This document shows, piece by piece, positions 47,374 to 58,373 of a stretch of DNA of 64,000 bases; the stretch's first letter is position 1, and each line of letters opens with the position of its first letter. The notes beneath the pieces are model-generated. The model had not been told where the DNA came from. It saw only the letters and a list, made by a program, of their open reading frames with translations, and searched no databases. Source of the DNA: Vibrionaceae bacterium (lineage in GTDB: Bacteria; Pseudomonadota; Gammaproteobacteria; Enterobacterales; Vibrionaceae); the NCBI GenBank assembly GCA_018222805.1, contig JAAEZQ010000008.1:62001-126000 (forward strand), read 5' to 3'. The position numbers and the translations under genes are program-made.

Positions 47374-48552
47374 TTAGAAGAAGCTCTTAACTAACAATAC
47401 GATGTAATCCCACATACGGCTAAACAGGCTACCTTGTTCTACGGTTTCCAGTGCCATTAGCGGGTATTCGGCAATATCTTCACCATCGATCTGATAGTAT
47501 AGCTTACCAACTACATCACCTTTATTAATTGGGGCTTCTAGTTCTTTTTCAAGTACGAAGCTCGCTTTTAGGTTCTTTGCTTCACCGCGTGGCAGGGTTA
47601 CGTACGTATCTTTATCCAGACCCAGTGCAACGGTGTCTTTGTTACCCATCCATACTTTTTCTTCTACGAACGTTTCGCCAGCTTTGTGTGGAGCAACGGT
47701 TTCGAAGAAGCGGAAGCCGTAGCTTAGCAGCTTTTTACTTTCTGATTTGCGAGCGTTTGCATCTTTAGTGCCCATTACTACAGCAACCAGACGCATCTGA
47801 CCTTCAGTTGCAGAACTGACCAAGCTGTAGCCTGCGTTACTTGTGTGGCCTGTCTTGATACCGTCTACGTTCATACTCTTATCCCAAAGCAAGCCATTGC
47901 GGTTGTATTGGGTGATGCCGTTGTAGGTGAATTTCTTTTCAGCGTAAACGCGGTACTCATTTGGTACATCACGGATAAGCGCTTTACCTAGCAGCGCCAT
48001 GTCGTATGGCGTCGAGTAAAGCTCTGGGTTATCTAAACCGTGGACGTTCGCAAAGTGTGAGTTGCTCATACCCAACGTGTTAGCCCACGCATTCATTAGA
48101 TCAACGAAAGCATCTTCCGAACCGGCGATGTGTTCTGCCATTGCAACACATGCATCGTTACCAGACTGGATGATAATGCCACGGTTCAGGTCTTTTACTT
48201 TGACTGTAGTCCCCACTTCGACGAACATTTTTGAAGAGTCCGGGAAGTTTTTCGCCCATGCGTTTTTACTGATGGTTACATCATCTTCTTCTGAAATATT
48301 ACCACGTGCTAGCTCTTGGCCAATAACGTAGCTCGTCATCATTTTGGTCAGACTAGCAGGAGACAATTTTGTGTTCATCTCTTTCTCTGCCAGTACTTTA
48401 CCTGAATGGTAATCCATCAGTACGTAGCCTTTGGCTGCGATTTGAGGCGAATCCGGTACCACGATAGGCGAGGCAAGAGCTGATTGAGCGAAGGCTGCTG
48501 AGAGAGCAACGGATGAGACGAGAATCGATTTCACAAACTTATTTTTATTCAT
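47374..48552 (-). CDS. dacA: D-alanyl-D-alanine carboxypeptidase (PBP5)
   Basis: Periplasmic enzyme that trims the terminal D-alanine from peptidoglycan stem peptides. The protein is 392 residues with a signal peptide (1-27), the active-site SLTK at 67-70, SGN near 130 and KTG near 233, a beta-rich domain, and an amphipathic C-terminal helix that anchors it to the inner membrane. The ribosome site is weak. It lies downstream of rlpA in the elongation-gene block; rlpA and dacA are 93 bases apart. Confidence 0.96.
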   Translation of the reverse strand: MNKNKFVKSILVSSVALSAAFAQSALASPIVVPDSPQIAAKGYVLMDYHSGKVLAEKEMNTKLSPASLTKMMTSYVIGQELARGNISEEDDVTISKNAWAKNFPDSSKMFVEVGTTVKVKDLNRGIIIQSGNDACVAMAEHIAGSEDAFVDLMNAWANTLGMSNSHFANVHGLDNPELYSTPYDMALLGKALIRDVPNEYRVYAEKKFTYNGITQYNRNGLLWDKSMNVDGIKTGHTSNAGYSLVSSATEGQMRLVAVVMGTKDANARKSESKKLLSYGFRFFETVAPHKAGETFVEEKVWMGNKDTVALGLDKDTYVTLPRGEAKNLKASFVLEKELEAPINKGDVVGKLYYQIDGEDIAEYPLMALETVEQGSLFSRMWDYIVLLVKSFF

Positions 48553-48645
48553 GGTAATTCAAATTTTTGGGTTTAACTGCGGACATCTTATCAGAATCTC
48601 CAGTGATATTCAGAGGGGATTCAAAGATAAATCCATGAACCTACG

Positions 48646-49452
48646 TCATTTAACAGTGTTGTGTTTTTTAATAAATGCAGACGGATAGCCGAGCAATTTT
48701 ACTTTATCCAATGTGGCTTGCGTCAGGGAATAGTCACTAAACGGGCCTAATAACAAGCGATACGACTCTTTCGCATTTTCAAGGAAAGTATCCGTATCCA
48801 ACTTTTGACCGAGTTCTGAGCCTAAAGTTCGGGCGCTATTTTCATTTTTTGAAGATGCGACCTGAATAACGTATTTAGGGTGCCCGTCCAAAGACTTTTT
48901 ATCGGTCGGTTTATCAACGCTGATAACTTCAATTTTGACATTGGCTGTGCCGGTCTTAATGACGTCTAGCTTATGTGCTGCAGCATAGCTTAAATCAATA
49001 ATTCGACCATCGTGGAACGGGCCCCGGTCATTCACGCGCACTACCGTTGTTTTGCCGTTATCGGTGTTGGTTACTTTAACGTAGCTAGGCAGAGGCAGTG
49101 TTTTGTGAGCCGCGGTCATAGAATACATATCGTAGATTTCACCGTTGGACGTCAAATGCCCCTGAAACTTCTTACCGTACCAGGAAGCCCGCCCTTTTTC
49201 GGTAAAGCCTTTCGCGTTACGTACAATTTGGTAGTTCTTACCAAGCAGATGGTAGTCTCTGTTGCCACCTAAGCTATATGGCTCGTACTTGGGGTAGGCA
49301 TCTTCAATATGATCCACTGATAGTGGCGTGTCTGGTGCGACATCAGACTCAAGTTCGTAACGACCATCTTGCTGAGTTTTCTGGCTGGTTGATGAGCAGC
49401 CAGCCAAAATAATTGCAGAAAAAACTAAGGTATATAAAGCGCGTTTTTGCAT
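48646..49452 (-). CDS. rlpA: Rare lipoprotein A, septal-ring lytic transglycosylase
   Basis: Outer-membrane lipoprotein that cleaves peptidoglycan lacking stem peptides at the division site. The protein is 268 residues: lipobox LAGC (Cys19), a double-psi beta-barrel domain (about 85-175, with GRASWYGKKFQG and VRVNDRGPFHDGRIIDLSYAAA-type active region), and a C-terminal SPOR domain (about 190-265). The start is two bases after the rodA stop; AAGG lies somewhat far upstream. Confidence 0.94.
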   Translation of the reverse strand: MQKRALYTLVFSAIILAGCSSTSQKTQQDGRYELESDVAPDTPLSVDHIEDAYPKYEPYSLGGNRDYHLLGKNYQIVRNAKGFTEKGRASWYGKKFQGHLTSNGEIYDMYSMTAAHKTLPLPSYVKVTNTDNGKTTVVRVNDRGPFHDGRIIDLSYAAAHKLDVIKTGTANVKIEVISVDKPTDKKSLDGHPKYVIQVASSKNENSARTLGSELGQKLDTDTFLENAKESYRLLLGPFSDYSLTQATLDKVKLLGYPSAFIKKHNTVK

Positions 49453-49454
49453 GT

Positions 49455-50576
49455 CTAGGTCGCCTTAGAGAATGCTTTTCGGTGCGTATGAATCGACATT
49501 AAAATACCAAAACCAGCCATCAAGGTCACCATTGAAGTACCACCGTAACTGATTAGAGGTAGCGGCACGCCTACAACGGGCAGGATGCCACTTACCATGC
49601 CGATATTAACGAAAATATACACAAAAAAGCTAAGTACAATACTGCCTGCCATCATTCGTCCAAATGCGGTCTGTGCCTGGCTGGCAAGGTACAGGCCTCG
49701 ACCAATAATAAAGAGATAGATGGCTAATAAGCAAAGAAAGCCAATCATACCCCATTCTTCAGCAATTACTGCAAAGATAAAGTCAGTGTGTCGTTCGGGA
49801 AGAAATTCCAGTTGAGATTGTGTTCCTTGTAACCAGCCCTTTCCTGAAATACCACCGGAGCCAATCGCAATTTTACTCTGGATGATATGGTAGCCTGCAC
49901 CCAGAGGATCGGATTCCGGGTTAAATAGTGTCCGCACTCGCACCTTCTGATACTCACGCATCAGGAAGAACCACAAGATTGGAATAAATCCGCCCAGAGC
50001 AATGGCCGCTGCAGCAATAATTCTCCAACTGATACCCGCAAGGAAGATAACAAAAATACCGGATGCCGCGATCAGGATGGAGGTCCCTAAATCAGGTTGT
50101 TTCGCAATCAGGATGGTTGGCACAAACACCATGAGCAATGCAACCAGCAGGGTTTTGAAGGTTGGTGGAAGTGGCTGACGACCAATATAGCGAGCCACCA
50201 TCAAAGGCACGGCGAGCTTGAGTAACTCTGAGGGCTGGAATCGGACGAAACCGAGGTTAAGCCATCGCTGAGCCCCTTTGGATGATTCACCAAAAAACAG
50301 CACGCCAAAAAGCAAGATCACCCCTGATGCAAACATCAAGGGTGCAAGGCTCTCGTAAGTACGTGGTGAAATTTGTGCCAGTACCACCATCACCACAAGA
50401 GAGAGCACCATACGCATAGCCTGACGATCCATCATTGCTAGACTTTGGCCGCTAGCGCTGTACATGATTACTAATCCAAACGCCATCAACGCTAAAATGC
50501 CGAGCAGGAGTGGCAAGTCAATATGGAAGCGTTCAAACAGGGCTCGGTTTTTACCTGTAGAGGGATCCATTTTCAT
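49455..50576 (-). CDS. rodA: Peptidoglycan glycosyltransferase RodA
   Basis: SEDS-family polymerase that makes lateral-wall glycan strands with PBP2. The protein is 373 residues with about ten membrane segments. The conserved Asp region is [34 protein letters not shown] sequence near 240-265, and the C-terminal [12 protein letters not shown] near 335. Its ATG overlaps the mrdA stop by one base, so the two are translationally coupled. Also called mrdB. Confidence 0.97.
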   Translation of the reverse strand: MKMDPSTGKNRALFERFHIDLPLLLGILALMAFGLVIMYSASGQSLAMMDRQAMRMVLSLVVMVVLAQISPRTYESLAPLMFASGVILLFGVLFFGESSKGAQRWLNLGFVRFQPSELLKLAVPLMVARYIGRQPLPPTFKTLLVALLMVFVPTILIAKQPDLGTSILIAASGIFVIFLAGISWRIIAAAAIALGGFIPILWFFLMREYQKVRVRTLFNPESDPLGAGYHIIQSKIAIGSGGISGKGWLQGTQSQLEFLPERHTDFIFAVIAEEWGMIGFLCLLAIYLFIIGRGLYLASQAQTAFGRMMAGSIVLSFFVYIFVNIGMVSGILPVVGVPLPLISYGGTSMVTLMAGFGILMSIHTHRKAFSKAT

Positions 50577-52501
50577 TATTGCGCTGCCTCTTTCTTCACG
50601 TTACTTTCATCTTCTTCAGGCTTGATTTCTTGAGGGCCAAGCACAACTCGGTCAAAGATCTTTCTCGCCACAGGTGCACCATTACTTGAGCCACCACCCG
50701 CGTTTTCGAGTACCACCGTCACGACCACTTTTGGATCATTAAACGGTGCAAAACCAGTAAATAAGGCGTGGTCACGCAAATGTTCGGCGACTTCGTCTGC
50801 CTTGTACTCTTCGTCTTCAGCCAACCCGAATACCTGAGCCGTACCGGATTTCCCCGCTGTTTCATAGCTCATCTCGTAAAATGAACGGCGAGCCGTCCCT
50901 CGGGTGCCATGGTTCACCCGACGCATGCCTTCTTTCGCCATATCCCAGTACTTCTTCGGTACGTTTTTAATCGGCGGATAACTCAGGTATTCCTCTGAAT
51001 GTTGCTCGTCAAAATCACTACCATTGTTGATGGAGGCTTTGAGTAAGTGAGGGGCAGTAACCGCTCCGTCATTCACGAGCACAGAGGTTGCTTTAGCGAT
51101 TTGCATCGGCGTTGCAGTCCAGTAACCCTGACCAATACCTACAGGGATAGTATCGCCTTTATACCAAGGTGTTCTGTGGCGAGACATTTTCCAGTCACGG
51201 GTCGGCATGTTAGCTTTACTTTCTTCATAAATATCAATCCCGGTGTAATCACCAAAGCCGAACATCATCATCCAGCTGGAGATGCGATCGATGCCCATAT
51301 CGTAGGCAACTTGGTAGAAGAAGGTATCCACCGATTCTTCAATTGATTTGATGATATCAACTCGGCCATGCCCCCAACGTAGCCAGTCACGGAATGGGCG
51401 AGTGTCTGAATTTGGAATTCGCCAATAACCTGGGTCGTTGCGGGTTGTTTGTGGGGTCACAACGCCTTCTTGTAGCGCGGCGACGGCCATAAATGGTTTG
51501 ATGGTTGACGCTGGTGGATAAATACCTAGCGTGGTTCGGTTAACCAGAGGTCGGTTTTTATCGTTGAGCAGCTCACGATAAGCTTTACCAGAAATGCCAT
51601 GAACGAAGGAATTGGGATCGTAGCTGGGGCTAGAAACCATCGCTAACACACCATTGTCCCTTGGATCGATAACTACGGCACTACCGCGACGACCATCTAG
51701 CAATTGATGCACATAGAGCTGCAGATTAATGTCGAGGTTCAAGACAATGTCTTTACCTGGGATCGGTGGCACATATTTCAGCGTGCGGATCACGCGCCCA
51801 CGACTGTTGACTTCGACCTCTTGGTAACCAGCAGTACCATGGAGAAGATCTTCGTAATATTTCTCAATACCGAGCTTACCAATGTCACGGGTGGCTTGAT
51901 AATTTGAGGCTTTTTCTTCACGAATCAGGCGTTGCATGTCTCGATCGTTGATGCGAGAAACGTAGCCAATCACGTGAGTAAGCACTTCACTAAATGGATA
52001 GTAACGCTTGAGAGTTGCACTGATCTCTACGCCGGGAAAGCGATATTGATTGACCGAAAAAACAGCAACTTGCTTTTCATTCAGTTGAGTGAGAAGAGGA
52101 ACAGATTTAAAGCGACGGGTACGCTTTCGTTCGCGATGAAAGCGTTCAATTTGCTCTGGCGTGATTTCCAGAATGGTTTGCAGCTCTGTGATGGTCTCAT
52201 CAATGTCTTTTACTTTTTCTGGAGTCAGTTCCAAGTTAAAGACAGGGCGATTTTCCGCCAGTAACACACCGTTGCGATCATAAATAAGCCCGCGGTTGGG
52301 CGCAATTGGCACGATCTTAATGCGGTTGTCATTAGAGCGAGTTTGGTAGTCCTGGAACTGGTTCACCTGAATGTTGTACATATTGGCGACCAGTGCTCCC
52401 ATCAAAATGACGATACCGACAAATGCAACGATAGCGCGACTGGTAAACAGGCGCGCTTCGGCTTGATAATCTCGAATTTGACTGCGGCGTCTACGAATCA
52501 T
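50576..52501 (-). CDS. mrdA: Penicillin-binding protein 2, elongasome transpeptidase
   Basis: Cross-links peptidoglycan during rod-shaped growth together with RodA. The protein is 641 residues: one membrane segment (about 22-44), a pedestal domain, and the transpeptidase domain with SxxK in PPASTIKPF near 330, SVDTFF near 385, and KSGTAQ near 545. The C-terminal tail is charged. The ATG at 52501 has only a weak ribosome site, 29 bases after the rlmH stop. Confidence 0.97.
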   Translation of the reverse strand: MIRRRRSQIRDYQAEARLFTSRAIVAFVGIVILMGALVANMYNIQVNQFQDYQTRSNDNRIKIVPIAPNRGLIYDRNGVLLAENRPVFNLELTPEKVKDIDETITELQTILEITPEQIERFHRERKRTRRFKSVPLLTQLNEKQVAVFSVNQYRFPGVEISATLKRYYPFSEVLTHVIGYVSRINDRDMQRLIREEKASNYQATRDIGKLGIEKYYEDLLHGTAGYQEVEVNSRGRVIRTLKYVPPIPGKDIVLNLDINLQLYVHQLLDGRRGSAVVIDPRDNGVLAMVSSPSYDPNSFVHGISGKAYRELLNDKNRPLVNRTTLGIYPPASTIKPFMAVAALQEGVVTPQTTRNDPGYWRIPNSDTRPFRDWLRWGHGRVDIIKSIEESVDTFFYQVAYDMGIDRISSWMMMFGFGDYTGIDIYEESKANMPTRDWKMSRHRTPWYKGDTIPVGIGQGYWTATPMQIAKATSVLVNDGAVTAPHLLKASINNGSDFDEQHSEEYLSYPPIKNVPKKYWDMAKEGMRRVNHGTRGTARRSFYEMSYETAGKSGTAQVFGLAEDEEYKADEVAEHLRDHALFTGFAPFNDPKVVVTVVLENAGGGSSNGAPVARKIFDRVVLGPQEIKPEEDESNVKKEAAQ

Positions 52502-52530
52502 TAACGCTTGGCTCTAAAGTTAAACAGCGA

Positions 52531-53001
52531 TTATTCGCGATGGTAAGGGTGGTTAGCGGTAATGCTCCACGCTCGGTATAAGCTTTCAGCCATAACAATA
52601 CGTACCAGAGGATGTGGTAACGTTAGGGCCGATAATGACCAGCTTTGGTCTGCGGCTGCTTTGCATGCTGGTGCCAGACCTTCAGGGCCGCCGATTAAGA
52701 TCGACACGTCTCGCCCATCGAGTTTCCAGGCTTCTAATTGCTCAGCCAGTTGTGGGGTATCCCACTTTTTGCCAGGGATGTCCAGTGTGACGATACGGCT
52801 CCCTTTTGGTACTGCCGCCAGCATCGCTTCGCCTTCTTTTTGCAGAATGCGCGCTATGTCGGCGTTCTTGCCACGTTTTCCAGCTGGAATTTCCACTAGT
52901 TCAAGTGGCATATCGTGCGGGAAACGACGGCGATACTCTTGAAAGCCTTCCTCTACCCACTTTGGCATTTTTGTACCAACAGCAATGAGTTGAATTTTCA
53001 A
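52531..53001 (-). CDS. rlmH: 23S rRNA pseudouridine-1915 N3-methyltransferase
   Basis: SPOUT-type methyltransferase acting on 70S ribosomes. The protein is 156 residues. The knotted SAM site includes [13 protein letters not shown] [13 protein letters not shown] near 100-112 and [18 protein letters not shown] near 128-146, ending in the typical NHPYHRE. The start codon is TTG; the conserved N-terminus [12 protein letters not shown] begins right there and no ATG or GTG fits. It starts four bases after the rsfS stop, so translation is probably coupled. Confidence 0.95.
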   Translation of the reverse strand: MKIQLIAVGTKMPKWVEEGFQEYRRRFPHDMPLELVEIPAGKRGKNADIARILQKEGEAMLAAVPKGSRIVTLDIPGKKWDTPQLAEQLEAWKLDGRDVSILIGGPEGLAPACKAAADQSWSLSALTLPHPLVRIVMAESLYRAWSITANHPYHRE

Positions 53002-53005
53002 AAGA

Positions 53006-53323
53006 TTAACCCCAGAGTTTTTCTAGTTGGTACAGCTCGCGGTGTTCTTCTTGCATCACGTGCAGCATGGCATCGCCCATATCCAGAACAACCCATTCAC
53101 CTTCGTTTTCACCTTCCATACCCAAAGGTTCAAGGCCTGCTTTTTTTACTTCAGACGCAACGTGATCAGCGATGGATGAAACGTGGCGTTTTGACGTGCC
53201 CGTGCAGATGATCATGTAATCTGTCACGCTCGATTTGCCTTCCACATTCAGGATGATGATATCTTCCGCTTTCATATCGTCGGCTTTATCAGCTAGAAAG
53301 TCTTTCAGTTCTTCGCGAAGCAC
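53006..53323 (-). CDS. rsfS: Ribosomal silencing factor RsfS
   Basis: Binds ribosomal protein L14 and blocks subunit joining when nutrients are scarce. The protein is 105 residues. The family core is visible: [31 protein letters not shown] sequence near residue 29-55 and [19 protein letters not shown] at the end. The start is GTG with GAGGAAAA upstream. In the 88-base gap to holA, TTGCCC and TTTATA spaced 17 could form a promoter. In E. coli nadD normally lies between holA and rsfS; here it does not. Confidence 0.95.
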   Translation of the reverse strand: MLREELKDFLADKADDMKAEDIIILNVEGKSSVTDYMIICTGTSKRHVSSIADHVASEVKKAGLEPLGMEGENEGEWVVLDMGDAMLHVMQEEHRELYQLEKLWG

Positions 53324-53411
53324 TCGGTTTTCCTCGGTTTGTCTCTTGTATATAAATAGTCTTGCTCTAATCTGGGCAAAACAGGTCGCGCACTATATCA
53401 CGCTTTGGTTT

Positions 53412-54431
53412 TTAAATTGCCAGCTTAATATCAGGAGAGCAGGTTTCTAGGCTCAATTGATGAATAGTTGGCCATACAGATTCGTCATACTGGGTCTTGG
53501 CTTTTATCTCTGCCTGAGTCAGAAGAGACATGAGCTTAAAGATTCTGCTGGCAGAAAGACGAGTCAAAGCCGCGTTATACAAAGGGCGTTTATTTTGCCA
53601 CACTCGATATTTTTCAAACACTTGGCTGATGTTCATCTTGGTCAAATCCTGATGCATGCTCAGTAATTGATTGAACTCTTTCTGAACGCTGCGAATTAGA
53701 ATTACCGCTTCAACGCCTTCAGCTTCTAGCTGACGTAAGATACGTTGAGCACGGTTAGCTTTTCCGGCAAGTAAAGCATCAATCCAGTTGAACGTTGTAA
53801 AATGGTTGTGTCGACTTAACGCTTCTTCTAAGCGCACAATGGTGAGTTCACCATCAGGATAAAGCAGAGCTAATTTTTCTAAGCTTTGCGACAGCGCGAA
53901 CAGATTACCCTCATGCCACTGAGCGAGCATTTGCAGCGATTGTTGGTCCGGTTTTAGTCCAAGGGTACGACAACGGGCTTGAATGAACATCGGTAGACGC
54001 TGAAGGTCTGGTGTTAGACAACTCACCCAGTCACCTGTCGCACTTAGTGACTTAAACCATTTACTGTTTTCCTGCGCTTTGGTCAGCTTGCTGCCAATGA
54101 TGACCAGCATGATGTCATCATGCATCATATCTGACAGTGCTAGTAGTTCTTTGCTTATCGCGGTGTTGACACCACTCTCTGGTATTTCTAGCTCAATTAA
54201 TTGGCGGCTGGAAAACAGGCTGAGTGCTTGGAAGCAGTCATAAACCTGGTTCCAATCTAAGCTCGCATCGACAGCAAAGCGATGCTTTTCTTCAAAACCG
54301 TGTTGCAATGCGATTTTTTGGATTGCTTGACGGCTTTCTTGAATTAACAGTGGTTCATTACCAAAGATCAGGTAAATCGGCTTGATGTGCTTGGCTAAGT
54401 GATCCGCCAGCTTGTCAGCATATACTCGCAT
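53412..54431 (-). CDS. holA: DNA polymerase III subunit delta
   Basis: Delta subunit of the clamp loader; opens the beta sliding clamp. The protein is 339 residues with the three-domain AAA+-like arrangement. The N-terminal YLIFGNEPLLIQES near residue 20-33 and the clamp-contact region QALSLFSSRQLIELEIPE near 68-85 are recognisable. The ATG starts five bases after the lptE stop without a good ribosome site, so coupling is likely. The lptE-holA order is conserved. Confidence 0.95.
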   Translation of the reverse strand: MRVYADKLADHLAKHIKPIYLIFGNEPLLIQESRQAIQKIALQHGFEEKHRFAVDASLDWNQVYDCFQALSLFSSRQLIELEIPESGVNTAISKELLALSDMMHDDIMLVIIGSKLTKAQENSKWFKSLSATGDWVSCLTPDLQRLPMFIQARCRTLGLKPDQQSLQMLAQWHEGNLFALSQSLEKLALLYPDGELTIVRLEEALSRHNHFTTFNWIDALLAGKANRAQRILRQLEAEGVEAVILIRSVQKEFNQLLSMHQDLTKMNISQVFEKYRVWQNKRPLYNAALTRLSASRIFKLMSLLTQAEIKAKTQYDESVWPTIHQLSLETCSPDIKLAI

Positions 54432-54436
54432 GTTGG

Positions 54437-54979
54437 TTAAGAATTCGTTTTTGCAGTTGGCTCTTTAATTTCGCCAGACTCGTATTCCGCACGGACCTGG
54501 CCTAACTGACGCATCATTTGCTTAGCCGCTTGTGAGTGCATTTCATCTTTAATGACGTCGCGTTCTACCGACTTCGCCAATGCAGTCAGCGGGTTATCAA
54601 GGTAGTTGCGATTTACCGTGGTGGTGTAGTTCTTAGCACCATAATCCGGAATCGTGACACGGTATTGCACGACGTAAGTCAGTTCTTTCTCTGCCGCGCG
54701 ACTGTTCTGGTATAGCGACAGTGTGCGTTCTTCAAGGCTTGCTTCAATCAGATGTAAGTTTGGTACGCTTGACGATGGTTGAACTAATTCGACTTTATTC
54801 AGCGTGAGCTGAGATTTCACGTAGCGGGTTAGCTGATTGTATTCATCGTAGCTGGTGAATGACATGGTGTGCAGCTCTTCGGGTACAGAGTACTCGCCGC
54901 GAAGGTGAAAACCACAGGCAGAGAGAAGGCCGGCTAATACCAATACCACAGGTAGTTTAATCAAAGAGAAAAAGCGCAT
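54437..54979 (-). CDS. lptE: LPS-assembly lipoprotein LptE
   Basis: Outer-membrane lipoprotein that plugs the LptD barrel and helps deliver LPS to the cell surface. The protein is 180 residues. The lipobox LSAC gives Cys22, followed by the typical GFHLRG. The remainder is a small alpha/beta domain. Between leuS and this gene is a 156-base gap with two hairpins. Formerly rlpB. Confidence 0.94.
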   Translation of the reverse strand: MRFFSLIKLPVVLVLAGLLSACGFHLRGEYSVPEELHTMSFTSYDEYNQLTRYVKSQLTLNKVELVQPSSSVPNLHLIEASLEERTLSLYQNSRAAEKELTYVVQYRVTIPDYGAKNYTTTVNRNYLDNPLTALAKSVERDVIKDEMHSQAAKQMMRQLGQVRAEYESGEIKEPTAKTNS

Positions 54980-55013
54980 TGATTGTATTCATCCTAAATT
55001 GAATAAGGGGATA

Positions 55014-55075
55014 TTTACCTTAAACCACTCGGTGCGAATGGTTTGAGGTAAATAAACAGGGTAGCGAACTACCCC
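55014..55075 (-). terminator. Two hairpins between leuS and lptE, likely partial terminator
   Basis: On the minus strand GGGTAG-TTCG-CTACCC (55059-55074) is followed by TGTTTATTT; a second hairpin follows, with TTTACCT/AGGTAAA and AAACCA/TGGTTT arms (55014-55052). The T run is interrupted, so read-through from leuS into lptE is likely. Confidence 0.55.
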
Positions 55076-55135
55076 GTTTAATGACTCTTGGTTAGCTAAT
55101 AAGTTCGCTAAGCTGAGATAATTTGCAGGCTATGA

Positions 55136-57709
55136 TTAGTTTGCAACGATGTTCAGAAGTTTACCCGGAACGTAAATGACTTTACGGATGGTTTTGTCTT
55201 CAGTGAACTTAGTTACGTTCTCATCGTTCAGGCCAAGCTCTTCAACTTGCTCTTTCGTTGCGTCTGCTGCAACAGTCAGTTTCGCACGTAGCTTACCGTT
55301 AACTTGAACAACGATAGTTTTTTCGTCTTCAACCAGTGCTTTCTCATCGAAAGTTGGCCAAGTCGCGTTGTCGATGTCTGTCTCACCCAGTGCAGTCCAT
55401 AGCTCGTATGAAATGTGCGGAGTGATAGGGTAAAGCATTGCTACAACCGCTCTCAGTGCTTCATCAAGGATTGCACGATCTTGTGCAGACTCTTGAGGCG
55501 CTTTCGCTAGCTTGTTCATCAGTTCCATGATCGCTGCGATAGCTGTGTTGAACGTCTGACGACGAGCAACGTCATCAGTCACTTTCGCGATGGTCTTGTG
55601 AACGTCACGACGTAGTGCTTTTTGATCACCAGAAAGAGCATCTGCGTTAACGGCTTCTGCCGCCCCTTTCGCTGTGTGCTCTTTGACCAGTTTCCAAACA
55701 CGTTTCAGGAAGCGGTTTGCCCCTTCTACGCCAGACTCTTGCCATTCCAGAGTCATGTCTGCTGGAGATGCGAACATCATGAATAGACGTACTGTATCAG
55801 CGCCGTACTTGTCTACCATCTCTTGCGGGTCGATACCGTTGTTCTTCGACTTAGACATCTTGATCATGCCTGAGTGCTCAACGTCGCGGCCTTCGTTGTC
55901 GGTAGCAGAAGTGATGCGACCTTTACCGTCACGCTCAATTTTTACGTCAGTTGGTGCAACCCATTCTTTACCGCCTTTCTCGTTCTCGAAGTAGAACGCG
56001 TCAGCCAGTACCATGCCTTGACATAGTAGTTGCTTGAACGGTTCGTCAGACGTTACGTAGCCCGCATCACGTAGAAGCTTGTGGAAGAAGCGTGAGTACA
56101 GTAGGTGCATACAAGCGTGCTCGATGCCACCGATGTACTGGTCTACTGGTAGCCAGTAGTTTGCTTTTTCTGGGTCTAGGATGTCATCCGCTTGTGGTGA
56201 ACAGTAACGTGCGTAGTACCAAGAAGACTCCATAAAGGTATCGAACGTATCGGTCTCACGTAGAGCCGGTTCGCCGTTGAAGGTTGTCTTCGCCCATTCT
56301 TTGTCTGCTTTGATTGGGCTAGTTACGCCGTCCATTACCACGTCTTCTGGAAGAATCACTGGTAGTTGGTCAGCTGGTACTGGGTGAACTTCACCGTCTT
56401 CAGTGGTTACCATTGGGATTGGAGCGCCCCAGTAACGTTGACGAGATACACCCCAGTCACGTAGACGGAAGTTAACTGTCTTAGTGCCTTTGCCTTCAGC
56501 TTCTAGCTTGGCTGCGATTGCATCGAATGCCGCTTGGAATTCTAGGCCGTCGAATTCACCAGAATCGAACAGTACACCTTTCTCAGTGTATGCCGTTTCA
56601 GAGATGTCTAGTTCGCTGCCATCAACTGGCTTGATGACAGGAACGATGTCTAGACCGTATTTGGTTGCAAATTCGTAGTCACGTTGGTCGTGAGCAGGTA
56701 CTGCCATAACCGCGCCTGTGCCGTAGTCCATCAGTACGAAGTTTGCTACGTACACTGGCACTTCACGGCCGTTCAATGGATGAATTGCAGTAAGGCCAGT
56801 CGCCATACCTTTCTTCTCCATTGTTGCTAGTTCAGCTTCTGCAACTTTGGTGTTCTTACATTCTTCGATGAATGCCGCTAGCTCAGGGTTGCTCTCTGCT
56901 GCGATAGTCGCTAGAGGGTGACCTGCTGCGATACCTACGTAAGTCACACCCATTAGCGTATCTGGACGCGTTGTGTAAACTTCTAGGTCTTGCTGGCCTT
57001 TTACTTCAAACTTGAGTTCAACACCCTCAGAGCGACCGATCCAGTTGCGCTGCATGGTTTTCACCATTTCAGGCCAGCCGTCTAGGTTGTCTAGATCGTC
57101 AAGTAGCTCTTGAGCGTATTCAGTGATCTTGATGAACCACTGAGGGATCTCTTTCTGCTCCACAGGCGTGTCACAACGCCAGCAGCAGCCGTCTTCAACC
57201 TGTTCGTTTGCCAGTACTGTTTGGTCGTTTGGACACCAGTTCACTGATGAAGTTTTCTTGTAAACTAGGCCTTTTTCGTAAAGCTTAGTGAAGAACTCTT
57301 GTTCCCAACGGTAGTATTCAGGTGTACAGGTCGCGAATTCTCGGTTCCAGTCGTAACCAAAGCCTAGAAGCTTAAGCTGGTTCTTCATGTACTCGATGTT
57401 TTCGTAAGTCCATGGTGCTGGTGCAGTTTTGTTTTTTACCGCCGCATTTTCAGCAGGTAGACCGAACGCATCCCAACCAATAGGTTGCATAACGTTTTTG
57501 CCTTGTAGGCGTTGGAAACGAGATACTACGTCACCGATGGTGTAGTTACGCACGTGACCCATGTGCAGGCGACCACTTGGGTATGGAAACATAGATAGAC
57601 AGTAGAATTTTTCTTTATTTGGGTCTTCACTTACAACAAAGGTCTTGTTGTCATCCCAGTGCTTTTGAACTTTCTGTTCAATGTCTTGTGGGTTGTATTG
57701 CTCTTGCAT
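55136..57709 (-). CDS. leuS: Leucyl-tRNA synthetase
   Basis: Class I synthetase charging tRNA-Leu, with editing of mischarged isoleucine analogues. The protein is 857 residues. The HIGH motif is HMGH in [12 protein letters not shown] near residue 42-53; the CP1 editing domain spans about 225-415 ([21 protein letters not shown]); KMSKS is in [10 protein letters not shown] near 615. The ATG has a modest GGA-type ribosome site. The divergent gene upstream is the ybeL-like gene, as in E. coli. Confidence 0.98.
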   Translation of the reverse strand: MQEQYNPQDIEQKVQKHWDDNKTFVVSEDPNKEKFYCLSMFPYPSGRLHMGHVRNYTIGDVVSRFQRLQGKNVMQPIGWDAFGLPAENAAVKNKTAPAPWTYENIEYMKNQLKLLGFGYDWNREFATCTPEYYRWEQEFFTKLYEKGLVYKKTSSVNWCPNDQTVLANEQVEDGCCWRCDTPVEQKEIPQWFIKITEYAQELLDDLDNLDGWPEMVKTMQRNWIGRSEGVELKFEVKGQQDLEVYTTRPDTLMGVTYVGIAAGHPLATIAAESNPELAAFIEECKNTKVAEAELATMEKKGMATGLTAIHPLNGREVPVYVANFVLMDYGTGAVMAVPAHDQRDYEFATKYGLDIVPVIKPVDGSELDISETAYTEKGVLFDSGEFDGLEFQAAFDAIAAKLEAEGKGTKTVNFRLRDWGVSRQRYWGAPIPMVTTEDGEVHPVPADQLPVILPEDVVMDGVTSPIKADKEWAKTTFNGEPALRETDTFDTFMESSWYYARYCSPQADDILDPEKANYWLPVDQYIGGIEHACMHLLYSRFFHKLLRDAGYVTSDEPFKQLLCQGMVLADAFYFENEKGGKEWVAPTDVKIERDGKGRITSATDNEGRDVEHSGMIKMSKSKNNGIDPQEMVDKYGADTVRLFMMFASPADMTLEWQESGVEGANRFLKRVWKLVKEHTAKGAAEAVNADALSGDQKALRRDVHKTIAKVTDDVARRQTFNTAIAAIMELMNKLAKAPQESAQDRAILDEALRAVVAMLYPITPHISYELWTALGETDIDNATWPTFDEKALVEDEKTIVVQVNGKLRAKLTVAADATKEQVEELGLNDENVTKFTEDKTIRKVIYVPGKLLNIVAN

Positions 57710-57863
57710 CGATGATATCCGGTTATCTTGGAATTTGTGAGTTCGGTTAGAACAGACTTAAATAGATCGTCATAGAATACCTAAAGCTAGGGATCACAAC
57801 AATAGCCAATCTGTACCCTTGCGTACTCAAGTCACGCAGGTAGGAGAAAGATGGAGGTCAGTT

Positions 57864-58334
57864 ATGCCTAAACGTAAAACAGGTTATGAGGAAATGCTCG
57901 AGGATGTGATCGAAACCTTGAAGCACAGTCCTGAAGAAGTTAACAAAGCAATAGAAACGTCGGGCAAAGTGGTGGAAGCCGCAAATGACCTGACCAAAGA
58001 TGAGTTGGCTTTGATTAAAGCGTACGTCAAATCTGACTTAAAAGAGTTTTCAGAAAATTATGAAGACAGTAAAAGTGGCCCTTTTTACCTAACGATTGCA
58101 GATACAATCTGGCAAGGATTGTTAGAAATTACCGATCGGACGAAAGTAGAGTGGGTTGAGTTGTTTGATGATCTGGAACATCAAGGCTTGTATGAGGCTG
58201 GCGATGTAATTGGTTTAGGCACCTTAGTGTGCGATGAATGTGGCCATAAAACCACGTATAACCATCCAACCATTATTATTCCGTGTATCAAGTGCGGTCA
58301 TACTGGCTTTAGTCGCCAATCTTTAAAACCTTAA
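57864..58334 (+). CDS. ybeL: Zinc-ribbon protein YbeL (DUF1451)
   Basis: A 156-residue protein of unknown function. The N-terminal two thirds are helical and acidic (GYEEMLEDVIETLKHSPEEV near residue 6-25). The C-terminal zinc ribbon has CDEC near 127-130 and CIKC near 145-148. GGAGG lies seven bases before the ATG at 57864; a longer frame beginning at a TTG is less likely. It is divergent from leuS as in E. coli and convergent with lnt. Confidence 0.92.
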   Translation: MPKRKTGYEEMLEDVIETLKHSPEEVNKAIETSGKVVEAANDLTKDELALIKAYVKSDLKEFSENYEDSKSGPFYLTIADTIWQGLLEITDRTKVEWVELFDDLEHQGLYEAGDVIGLGTLVCDECGHKTTYNHPTIIIPCIKCGHTGFSRQSLKP

Positions 58335-58344
58335 CAAGTATGAA

Positions 58345-58367
58345 AAAGAGGCTGTGAGGCCTCTTTT
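58345..58367. terminator. Bidirectional terminator between ybeL and lnt
   Basis: Stem AAAAGAGGC/GCCTCTTTT with a six-base loop, between convergent genes. Confidence 0.85.
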
Positions 58368-58373
58368 GGTTTA

